The notes: generated from the letters alone by a model not told the origin. 53,460 bases of DNA from UBA10438 sp044238605 (GCA_044238605.1 JBIICY010000010.1:1-53460); one strand, 5' to 3'; numbered from the stretch's first letter, positions 1 to 7,666 are shown. A program made the numbers and translations.

Positions 1-148
1 TACACACGCATCGGGCGATCACGCACATATCGTACCCACGCATCGGGCGATCACGCACATATCGTACACACGCATCGGGCGATCACGCACATATCGTACA
101 CACGCATCGGGCGATCACGCACATATCGTACACACGCATCGGGCGATC
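1..148. repeat. 32-bp tandem repeat, block 1 (open at left edge)
   Basis: Four full head-to-tail copies (1-32, 33-64, 65-96, 97-128) and a partial fifth to about 148. The unit begins TACACACG or TACCCACG and carries the core CATCGGGCGATCACGCAC followed by ATATCG. Copies abut with no spacers, so this is a satellite-like array and not a CRISPR. The window opens exactly on a unit boundary, so the array probably continues leftward. Reading frames that stay open through it are by-products of the periodicity. Confidence 0.95.
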
Positions 149-182
149 GTTATACGTCAGGCATGAGCAGCGACGCCGGTAG

Positions 183-203
183 GGGCGAGCCGGTGGCTCG
201 CCC
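183..203 (+). repeat. GC-rich perfect hairpin, copy A
   Basis: GGGCGAGCC and GGCTCGCCC form a perfect 9-bp stem around a 3-nt loop (GGT). The arm shares GGGCGAG with variant units of the neighbouring 32-bp array. Copy B at 429-449 is its exact reverse complement, so the two copies bracket repeat block 2 as inverted repeats. It resembles a REP-type element. Confidence 0.85.
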
Positions 204-213
204 GCACATGTGG

Positions 214-425
214 CACACACGCATCGGGCGATCACACACATATCGTACCCACGCATCGGGCGATCACGCTCACATCGTACCCACACATCGGGCGATCACG
301 CACATATCGTACCCACGCATCGGGCGATCATGCACATATCGTACACACGCATCGGGCGAGCACGCACATATCGTACACACGCATCGGGCGAGCACGCACA
401 TATCGTACACACGCATCGGGCGATC
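214..425. repeat. 32-bp tandem repeat, block 2
   Basis: Six full units (214-245, 246-277, 278-309, 310-341, 342-373, 374-405) and a partial seventh ending in the copy-B hairpin. The units show more substitutions than block 1 (GATC to GAGC, CACGC to CACAC, ACGC to ACAC), which suggests an older or differently homogenised block. Blocks 1 and 2 are separated by about 65 bp that contains hairpin copy A. No coding signal is seen. Confidence 0.93.
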
Positions 426-428
426 ATC

Positions 429-449
429 GGGCGAGCCACCGGCTCGCCC
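429..449 (-). repeat. GC-rich perfect hairpin, copy B
   Basis: Exact reverse complement of 183-203 (9-bp stem, loop ACC). Its left arm runs directly out of the last repeat unit, sharing ATCGGGCGAG with variant units at 342-405. This suggests that the hairpin and the tandem unit have a common origin. Confidence 0.85.
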
Positions 450-483
450 TTACCGGGTGGTGTTATCACATTCATGCAGGTGG

Positions 484-503
484 ATTCCCGCTTTCGCGGG
501 AAT
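484..503. repeat. dRS3-like inverted repeat ATTCCC-N8-GGGAAT
   Basis: The 20-mer ATTCCCGCTTTCGCGGGAAT is a near-perfect palindrome that fits ATTCCC(N8)GGGAAT, the dRS3 repeat described in Neisseria and similar to dispersed repeats in other bacteria. It lies between the tandem array and the abi cassette. Only one copy was noticed in this window. Bases 450-723 otherwise hold only repeat fragments and the hairpin at 662-715. Confidence 0.7.
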
Positions 504-546
504 GACGATGTACGTGGTACTTGGTACCTCGTACCTTGCACCCCGG

Positions 547-593
547 ACCCCGTAATCCGGACGGGTCGCCCCTACGGGATGTAATGTCACGTT
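547..593 (+). repeat. Dispersed repeat, copy upstream of abi
   Basis: Contains ACCCCGTAATCCGG (547-560, found again at 1692-1705 on the far side of the abi gene) and a 31-bp element at 563-593 that begins GGGTCGCCCC and ends GTAATGTCACGTT. The 31-bp element matches 7609-7639, just upstream of the zeta-toxin gene, at 29 of 31 positions by eye. Both are in plus orientation and both lie upstream of a defence-type gene. Confidence 0.85.
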
Positions 594-661
594 ACGTTCA
601 TCTTGAAGCACTACGAACGTAGGGGGCCTTCGGTAACGATTCGTATGTTTGTATCAACAAT

Positions 662-715
662 ACCCGCCAAGGCTATGCGCGCAAGCGTACCCTCAAACTG
701 GCGGGTTACTTTTTT
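662..715 (+). promoter_or_regulatory. Stem-loop with T-tract before the abi start (attenuator-like)
   Basis: ACCCGCCA (662-669) pairs perfectly with TGGCGGGT (699-706), with a 29-nt loop that contains GCGCGC. It is followed by TACTTTTTT (707-715), the shape of an intrinsic terminator. The abi ATG lies only 8 nt beyond, leaving no room for a promoter between them. Transcripts reaching abi must therefore cross the hairpin unless initiation occurs at the start codon itself. It may be an attenuator or simply the end of upstream transcription. Confidence 0.5.
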
Positions 716-723
716 GGTGTACG

Positions 724-1632
724 ATGCCAAAACAAGCGTTTGCGAAACTGGCAACGACTGTCGAGGATCAGCTAAAGATCCTGCGTAGCAGGGGTATGCA
801 AATTGATGATGAATCAGTAGCAATTGAGTTTCTGCAGCATGTCAGCTATTACCGACTAGCAGCCTATTGGCGGCCTTTAGAGCTTGATTCCACGTCACAT
901 GTGTTTCAGCCAGGATCCACGTTCGAGGATGTTGCAGAGCTCTACACCTTCGATCGCGAGTTGCGGCTCTTGTTACTAGATGCAATAGAACACATCGAGG
1001 TTTCATTTCGTTGTAACTGGGCTCATAACCTTGCATTGGAAGCTGGCCCACATGCCCACCTTGACCAATCAATGGTTAAAAATGAAACGCGATGGCGCCA
1101 ATTTCTTGGCGCGCTTCTGTATGATCTCAGCAGATCGAGGGAAGTCTTCATACAGCACTTACAAAAGACCTATGATGAACTGACGCCTCCAATTTGGGCA
1201 GTAAGCGAAGTGCTGACACTGGGAACATTGTCAAAGTGGTATGAGAACATCGGTCCTAAACGTGTTAAATCACGCATTGCGAATAACTACCATGTTAATG
1301 AGCAGATCCTCGAATCGTGGTGTCGCCATTTGACCTACGTACGAAACATATGCGCGCACCATAGTAGGCTATGGAACCGTGATTTCACAATAACGCCAGC
1401 GATTCCAAAATCGCGAACATCTGAACTTCGGAATGACTTTGTAAATGGTTCTAGGGGAATCTACAACACTCTCGTTATCGTGCTCTATCTGGTGGATCAG
1501 ATCTCTCCCCGTCACAGTTTTCGTGAGAGACTTTTCTGCCTAATCAATAACCAACGAGTTTCGATTACCGCAGGTATGGGGTTTCCTGATGACTGGCAAT
1601 TGAGGAATATCTGGAAGCTACGTCATCCCTAG
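724..1632 (+). CDS. Abi family protein (Abi_2/AbiD-AbiF type, HEPN fold)
   Basis: 302 aa from ATG 724, the usual Abi_2 length. The N-terminus carries the family pattern of a helix ending in RGM, then SYYRLAAYWRPL, then the central helix RELRLLLLDAIEHIEVSFR. Near the C-terminus RNICAHHSRLWNR supplies the HEPN R-x4-H motif (R207, H212), the proposed ribonuclease centre. Abi_2 proteins act in phage abortive infection, presumably by RNA cleavage when triggered. An in-frame upstream ATG at 649 would add 25 residues unlike the family and would read through the hairpin at 662-715, so 724 is preferred. No antitoxin partner is visible. The gene stands alone between dispersed repeats (547-593 and 1669-1705), as expected of a gained defence cassette. 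Family assignment is firm; activity against phage is inferred. Confidence 0.88.
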   Translation: MPKQAFAKLATTVEDQLKILRSRGMQIDDESVAIEFLQHVSYYRLAAYWRPLELDSTSHVFQPGSTFEDVAELYTFDRELRLLLLDAIEHIEVSFRCNWAHNLALEAGPHAHLDQSMVKNETRWRQFLGALLYDLSRSREVFIQHLQKTYDELTPPIWAVSEVLTLGTLSKWYENIGPKRVKSRIANNYHVNEQILESWCRHLTYVRNICAHHSRLWNRDFTITPAIPKSRTSELRNDFVNGSRGIYNTLVIVLYLVDQISPRHSFRERLFCLINNQRVSITAGMGFPDDWQLRNIWKLRHP

Positions 1633-1664
1633 CGAAGCGAGGGGCCTCACGTTTTGAGCGCCCA

Positions 1665-1705
1665 CGCTGGGTCGCCCCTAAGCTAATCCGTACCCCGTAA
1701 TCCGG
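1665..1705 (+). repeat. Dispersed repeat, copy downstream of abi
   Basis: CGCTGGGTCGCCCC (1665-1678) recurs exactly at 7605-7618. ACCCCGTAATCCGG (1692-1705) repeats 547-560 exactly in the same orientation. AGGGGC (1640-1645) with GCCCCT (1674-1679) could pair as a weak stem-loop after the abi stop. The element abuts the end of the convergent gene at 1709. Confidence 0.75.
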
Positions 1706-1708
1706 CAA

Positions 1709-2224
1709 CTACTCCACCACCGATACGAGCCACATGTTGTTGGACTCTCGCACACAGACAACGCCGGTAAGGGGCTCGTTTGATGAAATGGCATTACCGA
1801 GTAGGTCGTATACAGACACGTTGGAGCCGAGGCCGGAAAGCCATTGCTGGTAGGCGTCGTTCGTGAACATGAGCCGATCTGTAACCCAATCGCGTGAGTT
1901 GTTCGGAACTTCATCAGATACAGAAACCGTGGGCGTTGGTTCGGCGTATTTGTAGAGAATGGTGGTGGTGGCGTCCCAATTTTTCGGTGAGGCGCTGTCG
2001 ATTTTTTCTACTGTGAAATAGAACGCCCCTTTCCACCAACCTATACCATATCCCCAGCGGATAGTGTTGGGGATCTTGATAATGTCCCTAACGGGCGCAG
2101 CGCCGAACCGTTGGTACAGGACCACAAGGCTATCGTAATAACCGAAACCGCGCGTATTCGTTGAAGAAACTGAAACAAGCATCGCGAGGAGCAGCACTGC
2201 GTAAGCTGAAGCAACTAGGAACAT
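1709..2224 (-). CDS. Secreted hypothetical protein with short T9SS-like C-terminus
   Basis: 171 aa from ATG 2224, which has GAGG four bases upstream; a GTG at 2254 would add ten residues. The N-terminus (MFLVASAYAVLLLAMLVSV) is a signal peptide or membrane anchor. The body matches no family that I recognise. The last 40 residues (SVYDLLGN, then LTGVVCVR, then WLVSVVE) have the layout of a Bacteroidota secretion-sorting tail, VYDxxG followed by GVYxVR and a beta strand. It is therefore probably exported and sorted by the type IX system. It is short for such cargo, so it may be a remnant of a larger protein. It converges on the abi gene. Confidence 0.65.
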   Translation of the reverse strand: MFLVASAYAVLLLAMLVSVSSTNTRGFGYYDSLVVLYQRFGAAPVRDIIKIPNTIRWGYGIGWWKGAFYFTVEKIDSASPKNWDATTTILYKYAEPTPTVSVSDEVPNNSRDWVTDRLMFTNDAYQQWLSGLGSNVSVYDLLGNAISSNEPLTGVVCVRESNNMWLVSVVE

Positions 2225-2326
2225 TCTACCTCGATACAAACGAAATGGCTTCACGGATGAGCCCCCCTGTATACATGCATGAGATGTGTCGTACTGATGT
2301 TAGCGAGAAACTGTACACGCTAGTTT

Positions 2327-2352
2327 AGGGGCGACAACAGTAGGTTGCTCCT
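2327..2352 (-). repeat. Diverged copy of the GTCGCCCCT repeat as an imperfect hairpin
   Basis: AGGGGCGAC (2327-2335) and GTTGCTCCT (2344-2352) are an imperfect inverted repeat (two mismatches) related to the GGGTCGCCCCT element found around the abi and zeta genes. It lies between the gene at 1709-2224 and the end of the gene at 2404-4962, where it could act as a weak terminator. The remainder of 2225-2403 shows nothing recognisable. Confidence 0.45.
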
Positions 2353-2403
2353 ACGTTGGTAGGTAATCCCTTCTTCGTAACCGTCATAGTTCCTCGGTTT
2401 ACA

Positions 2404-4962
2404 TCACTCCTCAATAACCATGACTTTTCGTGTGATTGATCTGCCACCTTGGTCTGCGAGCTGCGCTACATAGACGCCTGGAGTTGGGGCAGTGAAGGGG
2501 CTGAGTGTTTCTCCTGTTAGCGTTGTAAGGGTTGTGCATGTGTATCCAGCGCTTGACCATGCCCGGAGGTGGCTCGTCCACGTTCTTGCCTCTGATGGTT
2601 GATTGTTGGACGTTGAGGACTCTTGATCCTGAACACTTGCAGTGACAAGTCGGTTCTTGAATACTCCCGTCGTGGTACAGTAATGTACTTCTTCTGCCTC
2701 GTCATCAGTAAAGAATGTTATCACTTCTGTTGCTTCGTTGAATCCTGGCTCATGATAGTCCCAAGACAAGCCATTGTCGAAACTCTCGAGAGGGCCATCA
2801 ATGCCATTGATGATCAACCGACCATCTGCAAGACGCACTCCTGAGCTCCCAATAAACCTGAATCCTTTGTTAACGGGACGCGAATAGACCTTTGACCACG
2901 TTATTCCATTGTCGGTTGATCGGATAACATGACAGTCCTCCATGATGGTAAACAATGTCTCATTGCGTCGTTCCTCTGAATATTCAAGGTTGTTTCGCTT
3001 GAGCGTGTCACGAACCATGGTTGTATATGATGCAACAATGACATTAGAGTCGACACGAATCACTCCGAGAAAGTACGGATCTTGGTCAGGCAGATTCGAT
3101 GCCTTCCAAGAAAGGCCGTTGTCAGCGCTGCGTACAATGCCACCACATCGATATGGAACTGGTACGAGGTTCTCGTTGTCGAACAAATGCAGCCCACTAA
3201 CGAATGAAATGACCGTTGTATCGTTGATGGCAAGCATCGTGCCGATAAATCCCGATCCAACACTGTCTGCAGATGTGAGTAGTACTCGCACGTCCACACT
3301 ATCGATGATGGTGTCGTTCGACCATCGGTATATTTTTGTACCATTACCTATAAGGATATGATCTGCATCTGTTCGAAGTGCAGACGTCGATGGTAGGTCA
3401 CCTACGATGCGCAAGAACGTTCCGTCGCGTCTAAACTGCATTAACCGAACGCCTGGAACGAGTATGTCAGATGCACTGACGGATGGTATGCACATGCCTG
3501 ATGTTGTTATACTTGAGGGCGAAGGCTTGAAACTACGGCTGAGTGATACCTCATTTCCACTCGTAGTTGCCGAAACGAGGCGGCCGACACCCGTACTTTC
3601 CGGACGAACCATGTGTCCTGGGTATGAGACGATAAATGGTGGCTCACCTTTCCTTCCACTAAAGCCAAAGAGCATCGGGTAGGGTTCTACATCCTGCATG
3701 TCTCGTAATGTGGAGCTAAGTATGTAGCCACGGCCCGACTTCAACGTAAGAATCATCGGGCCATTCCAACTATGCGTAGCAGGAACTATGTTTGGATGTA
3801 TAGCTGGAAAATAACGGATATTGTTGTAACCATCGTAGTATTCCTTCACCCGTACTTCCTGTTCAACTGAATCGTTGAGATGTAAGATCGTGTAACCAGT
3901 TTTGCCTCCTGGCATCATCGTCGGATAATACACCTGCTCCGGACCGAACAAAGGCATAAGCAATGAGGCATGTTTAAATCGTAACGTGTCGATTGTGTGC
4001 CACTGGCCTTTACGGTACTCGTGAATTAGACCATTTGAGTCCAGAAGAAATACTCGTCGGGTAGCACTATACATTATCTGACAGTGATTCCTGACGATGT
4101 TAACTGTTCGCCCTGCTGCAGTTTGAACCGATGATCCAACAAAAGCTGCTATCGTGTCACCTAATGCACCGATCCCAAGGATCATACTCCCTTTAACGTC
4201 ATCTATCCAGAGAACTGTATCACGACCATAAAAGCCAATGTTGAAGTACTCGCTTGTCTCAGAAGTCTTATTGCGCCTGGCAAGGATGGGCGTCTTCTGC
4301 GGCTTAATACCATCCGATCCGCTTGAGTAAGGATGCACTATATCGCAATACTTGTCGCTATCTCCCTGTGTTAGTGCCCCACCTACCCTATCATTTGCAA
4401 CGAGCGTGGCGTGTCGGTTCCTCGGTAAATCCACCCAAGTATCACACCCGTCAAACGACATCACACTTCGATAAAGTGGAGGTTGAGCCGACGGCATCGA
4501 TATTGAAAAAAACAATGTATTCGCCGTCTTGTACTTGACCGCGGTGAAGTAGTTTAGAGTGTCTATCCTCTCTGGAAGTGTATCTCTTGTTATGGCAAGT
4601 CCTTCATCAAACTTCCACAACCTGCCTCCCGCTGAGCCGAATTGAAGACATGCAACTCCCCCAGTTTTGCGTCTGACAATTGTGCTGTATTCATACGCTC
4701 CCATATTGTCGAGTTCCGGTATCTGATGCGCATTCCAGCTAACGGTATCGACCACATATACGCCACGCCCTGCAACGTCAAACATCAACTTGCCGCTTCC
4801 ATCGAACATTGCAGCCGTAGTGATTGCACCAGTTGGATGGCCGCGCTCCCGGTACACAGCAACAGGGCCAGTTTGCTGGGCAACAGCAGAGTGCCAACAA
4901 CCGTGGACTACTATAGCTGCGCAGACAGCTCGAATGAAATGGCGTGCTAAAGGCTGTATCAT
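2404..4962 (-). CDS. Large secreted Asp-box protein with C-terminal sorting domain
   Basis: 852 aa from ATG 4962, which has GGAAG seven bases upstream; earlier in-frame starts would disrupt the signal peptide. The leader (MIQPLARHFIRAV, then a hydrophobic run, ending HSAVAQ) should be cleaved before QTG. At least three Asp-box-like turns lie in the second half (RSADNGLSW, RSTDNGITW, ESFDNGLSW), typical of beta-propeller sialidase-like or BNR proteins. The tail (SSAGYTCTTLTTLTGE, then TPGVYVAQL, then ITRKVMVIEE) resembles a T9SS sorting domain. No catalytic residues of a hydrolase can be assigned, so it is called an exported propeller protein of unknown ligand. It follows the cysteine-rich protein gene on the same strand after 76 bp. 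Confidence 0.75.
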   Translation of the reverse strand: MIQPLARHFIRAVCAAIVVHGCWHSAVAQQTGPVAVYRERGHPTGAITTAAMFDGSGKLMFDVAGRGVYVVDTVSWNAHQIPELDNMGAYEYSTIVRRKTGGVACLQFGSAGGRLWKFDEGLAITRDTLPERIDTLNYFTAVKYKTANTLFFSISMPSAQPPLYRSVMSFDGCDTWVDLPRNRHATLVANDRVGGALTQGDSDKYCDIVHPYSSGSDGIKPQKTPILARRNKTSETSEYFNIGFYGRDTVLWIDDVKGSMILGIGALGDTIAAFVGSSVQTAAGRTVNIVRNHCQIMYSATRRVFLLDSNGLIHEYRKGQWHTIDTLRFKHASLLMPLFGPEQVYYPTMMPGGKTGYTILHLNDSVEQEVRVKEYYDGYNNIRYFPAIHPNIVPATHSWNGPMILTLKSGRGYILSSTLRDMQDVEPYPMLFGFSGRKGEPPFIVSYPGHMVRPESTGVGRLVSATTSGNEVSLSRSFKPSPSSITTSGMCIPSVSASDILVPGVRLMQFRRDGTFLRIVGDLPSTSALRTDADHILIGNGTKIYRWSNDTIIDSVDVRVLLTSADSVGSGFIGTMLAINDTTVISFVSGLHLFDNENLVPVPYRCGGIVRSADNGLSWKASNLPDQDPYFLGVIRVDSNVIVASYTTMVRDTLKRNNLEYSEERRNETLFTIMEDCHVIRSTDNGITWSKVYSRPVNKGFRFIGSSGVRLADGRLIINGIDGPLESFDNGLSWDYHEPGFNEATEVITFFTDDEAEEVHYCTTTGVFKNRLVTASVQDQESSTSNNQPSEARTWTSHLRAWSSAGYTCTTLTTLTGETLSPFTAPTPGVYVAQLADQGGRSITRKVMVIEE

Positions 4963-5038
4963 GATAGTGCTTCCATTGTTCATAGGGGATATCGTATCAA
5001 AGTACAAATAGCATAATTATTTATAGATGGTCAACACT

Positions 5039-5740
5039 TTAGTTACGTGTACAGCAATTCGTTCGTTCTGGACATCCTACCAGCACACATGGGCTTTGAC
5101 CGCAGTCAGCACCTGGATCTGGACAGTACTTTTCGTAACCTTCATCACTGGTACTAGTTGAAGGCCCATTAGCAGTCTGCACCCAGCGCATTTCATATCG
5201 ACAACAAAGGGTATTGCACGCGTATATACAACCATCTACTTGATTCACGGTGGCACACTTCGGCGTAAATACCGTCCAACACCAGACACTTCCTGTGTTT
5301 GGCGGTATCACGCCATTGTTCCAAGAGCTGTCCCCTGTTACGGGCTTCATTGTACACAAGATAGCCGAGAGTGTTTTTAGAGGTTCAATTGGTACAGGAC
5401 GGACACCGTTGAAGCATACGCGACGAATCACGGTGTATTGATTCTGTTGATACGTGAGGGTACAGGTTGGATCAAGTAACGGTGCAGCAAAACGCACGAT
5501 ACTGCAACCATACACTGTCACGTTGTACGTTACGTTATCGATACAAATATCAAGTGTCTTCAGTGCTACCGGCGTTTCGCACGAGCAGCCCTGCGCAACA
5601 AGATTGCAATGACTCATTGTTATTGTAATAACAACTACGGTGAGTGTTATGAGGTGCGCAATCATTGTTGCTACCAGTTTGCCATGCATTTGGCTATTGT
5701 GCAACAATCGCCCACAGCATTTTTCTTTGACTTCTTGCAT
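5039..5740 (-). CDS. Cysteine-rich secreted protein, unknown function
   Basis: 233 aa from ATG 5740, a start backed by a strong GGAGG eight bases upstream. A long basic n-region precedes a hydrophobic stretch (IAHLITLTVVVITITM) and a likely cleavage after NLVAQ. The mature part holds about twenty cysteines, many paired or clustered (GCSCE, TLCCRYE, TNCCTRN at the C-terminus), which suggests a disulfide-stabilised extracellular or periplasmic protein. There is no T9SS tail and no family that I recognise. It follows the small ORF 5765-5968 by 24 bp and probably shares its transcript. An ATG at residue 18 (MHGKLVATM) would give a more standard signal peptide but lacks the ribosome-binding site. 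Confidence 0.7.
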   Translation of the reverse strand: MQEVKEKCCGRLLHNSQMHGKLVATMIAHLITLTVVVITITMSHCNLVAQGCSCETPVALKTLDICIDNVTYNVTVYGCSIVRFAAPLLDPTCTLTYQQNQYTVIRRVCFNGVRPVPIEPLKTLSAILCTMKPVTGDSSWNNGVIPPNTGSVWCWTVFTPKCATVNQVDGCIYACNTLCCRYEMRWVQTANGPSTSTSDEGYEKYCPDPGADCGQSPCVLVGCPERTNCCTRN

Positions 5741-5764
5741 TATATCGTCCTCCGTGAATGTGTG

Positions 5765-5968
5765 TTAAAGATTCATTGGGTCTATTATCACAACCTGTGG
5801 CGACTGCGTACTCCCAGAAAGTGCTTGCTGGGTTGTAAGCGTATCGCTTGCGACTTGCTGAATAGCTGTTGAGTTCGCTTCTACAAGCTGATAATATTGG
5901 GTTGCCGTGATCTGCTGTCCAGGTGAAAGCAGACCCATCCATACTAGAATTGCCATAATCAGTTCCAT
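5765..5968 (-). CDS. Small membrane/secreted protein (67 aa), hypothetical
   Basis: A short ORF whose N-terminus (MELIMAILVWMGLLSPG) is hydrophobic enough for a signal peptide or single membrane anchor. A polar, Gln/Thr-rich remainder follows (ITATQYYQLVEANSTAIQQ onward). Only a weak GGGCGAG is seen upstream. It ends 24 bp before the cysteine-rich gene on the same strand and diverges from the gene at 6083. The order and spacing suggest a two-gene transcript. The codon pattern is unremarkable and the length is small, so reality is moderately likely only. Confidence 0.5.
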   Translation of the reverse strand: MELIMAILVWMGLLSPGQQITATQYYQLVEANSTAIQQVASDTLTTQQALSGSTQSPQVVIIDPMNL

Positions 5969-6082
5969 ATCTCGCCCGTTTCAGATGATGTTGATTGAAT
6001 TGCACCAACAACTTCAGAAACCGCTAACTTTACAGTCCTTCTTACAGCATATGTTTTCCGACAGCACTATTTGTCATGAATT

Positions 6083-7537
6083 ATGACACAATACTTGTAT
6101 CTACAGTCACTAGTAAGCGCTGTTTCACAACGTCGTTTTAAGAGCATTGAAGTATTCAACGAGCAAGACAACGCGAAATCGTCGAAAGCGTACAAGCTCT
6201 ATAAGCTGGCGCTAGATCCGAGTGTTTCATCACATCAGGCGTATACTGCACTGTATGTGGGGAGGAAAGGCAATGCTCATGAGGATTTGGCATTTGAGAG
6301 ATTGCTACAACGCACAATTGGACGCCTCGAGAATCTGCTGTTGCTATCCGATCCAAAGCTGAATTCCAAGGATGAATTGATTCGCGCAAACATTCAGGCT
6401 GTACGTTGGATTGTGTCTGGCCTATACCTGGCACAACATGGTCTGAGAGAGGGGGCTGCTTACAACCTGAAGAGAGGCTTGCGTTACAGCGATACAATCC
6501 CAGCCGAGTGGCAGGATCTATGTACTGCAGCGCTGCGTAACATGGTGCTCCATCATTCGATGGTAGGATCCAAATCTGCTGCAAGCCGCTATGCAAAGCT
6601 GCTGATCGCACAGGTTGCCGCAACGTCAGAGGAAGCTGTACTTCGCGCTCAGCACGACGTACTCTATGCCGGTCTTCGGAGATCAAGCATTCCAACCGAG
6701 GCGGCTAACAACGCGTGGCTGCAACTCGATGAATCCCTCACCTCACTTACGCAGCGCTTTCCGCAGACGTGGATAAAGGTCTCGGCGTTTCGTATGCGCC
6801 AAACAGTGCTGCAGGTAACTGGACAGCACGAACGAATGCTGTTGGAACTCAAGACAGCCCCTTTGCCAGAATCAGAGCGCCATCTAATGTCAGCCGTAAG
6901 CTCGCTTGCAGTAGGCAGACTTTCCCATGCCACAAAGCATGCGCTCTCGGCACGCATAGCCTACCGAGAAGGCAGTGCGAATTGGCTGGTCTGCACGGAT
7001 GTCGCAATTCGCAGCTGTCTACTTTCTGGCACTGTCGATCAGGCAATCACACTTACAAAGGAGCTGCGCAAGTATCCAAAGGCACTTGCTCATGGGTCAG
7101 TGATGGAAGCCAGACTTTCGTTGCTCGAGGTATACTGTACGTCGTTTCACCAGCTTCTCACCAACGCCCCTGTTCGCAGAGGCAGGCCTACGGGACAGAA
7201 CAGACGCCTAAAGGCTCAGATGAACGATGCCTCAATTGAGCAACATCTTTATATCTCACTTCATGTGTGGCAATTAATTGACGCTAAAGCGCAACACGAC
7301 GACATCGAGTACGATCGTATCCTCTGCAATATGCTGCAGTACGTCCGCCGCAGAAGTAACCTACGAGCAAACCATCGTTTCGGATTGTTCGTAGAGTTTC
7401 TGTTCCACAACAGAGCAGAAGCACCAAGCAAGAAAGAGCTACAGAGCTTTGTACGCCAAATTCGATCACTAGATACTACCTTCTCAACAGGCGAGATCAT
7501 TTCATACGAGATACTTGGGGATGTGCTAACGCGCTGA
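6083..7537 (+). CDS. Alpha-helical (TPR-like) protein of unknown function
   Basis: 484 aa with no signal peptide and no membrane segment, so probably cytoplasmic. The sequence is almost wholly helical and rich in Leu, Ala, Arg and Gln, with repeated helix pairs such as EDLAFERLLQRTIGRLENLL and AAYNLKRGLRYSD. This is typical of degenerate tetratricopeptide-like solenoids. No catalytic motif is apparent. It stands alone on the plus strand, diverging from the secreted pair at 5039-5968 and followed by the repeat-bounded zeta cassette. A scaffold or regulator role is plausible but unproven. The start is the first in-frame ATG after a 115-bp divergent gap, and no ribosome-binding site is evident. 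Confidence 0.75.
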   Translation: MTQYLYLQSLVSAVSQRRFKSIEVFNEQDNAKSSKAYKLYKLALDPSVSSHQAYTALYVGRKGNAHEDLAFERLLQRTIGRLENLLLLSDPKLNSKDELIRANIQAVRWIVSGLYLAQHGLREGAAYNLKRGLRYSDTIPAEWQDLCTAALRNMVLHHSMVGSKSAASRYAKLLIAQVAATSEEAVLRAQHDVLYAGLRRSSIPTEAANNAWLQLDESLTSLTQRFPQTWIKVSAFRMRQTVLQVTGQHERMLLELKTAPLPESERHLMSAVSSLAVGRLSHATKHALSARIAYREGSANWLVCTDVAIRSCLLSGTVDQAITLTKELRKYPKALAHGSVMEARLSLLEVYCTSFHQLLTNAPVRRGRPTGQNRRLKAQMNDASIEQHLYISLHVWQLIDAKAQHDDIEYDRILCNMLQYVRRRSNLRANHRFGLFVEFLFHNRAEAPSKKELQSFVRQIRSLDTTFSTGEIISYEILGDVLTR

Positions 7538-7567
7538 TTCTTGGGCAGAGGTTGCTGTGACCTAAAC

Positions 7568-7639
7568 GCTGTTCTTTGGGCGACTACGTTATGCGGGGCG
7601 ACTGCGCTGGGTCGCCCCCACGGGAAGTAATGTCACGTT
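7568..7639 (+). repeat. Dispersed repeat, copy upstream of the zeta cassette
   Basis: Composite of GCTGTTCTTTGGGCGAC (7568-7584, repeated exactly at 8506-8522 beyond the cassette), CGCTGGGTCGCCCC (7605-7618, repeated at 1665-1678) and the 31-bp element 7609-7639 shared with 563-593. All copies are in the same orientation. The zeta start codon follows 27 bp later, so any promoter for it must lie in or before this repeat. Confidence 0.85.
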
Positions 7640-7666
7640 TTGATCGGCTGATGGCACGTAGGTGTG

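Noticed and set aside
1..449. CRISPR array
   Set aside because: The 32-bp units abut without unique spacers and no cas genes are present.
83..584. Open reading frames on both strands through the 32-bp repeats
   Set aside because: They encode only the periodic peptide of the repeat, lack ribosome-binding sites and mutually overlap; they are open by periodicity.
603..788. A small gene overlapping the abi upstream region
   Set aside because: It runs through the stem-loop and into abi in another frame, with no conserved features.
2404..4962. True sialidase or glycosyl hydrolase
   Set aside because: Asp-box turns are present, but no arginine triad or acidic catalytic motif could be identified.
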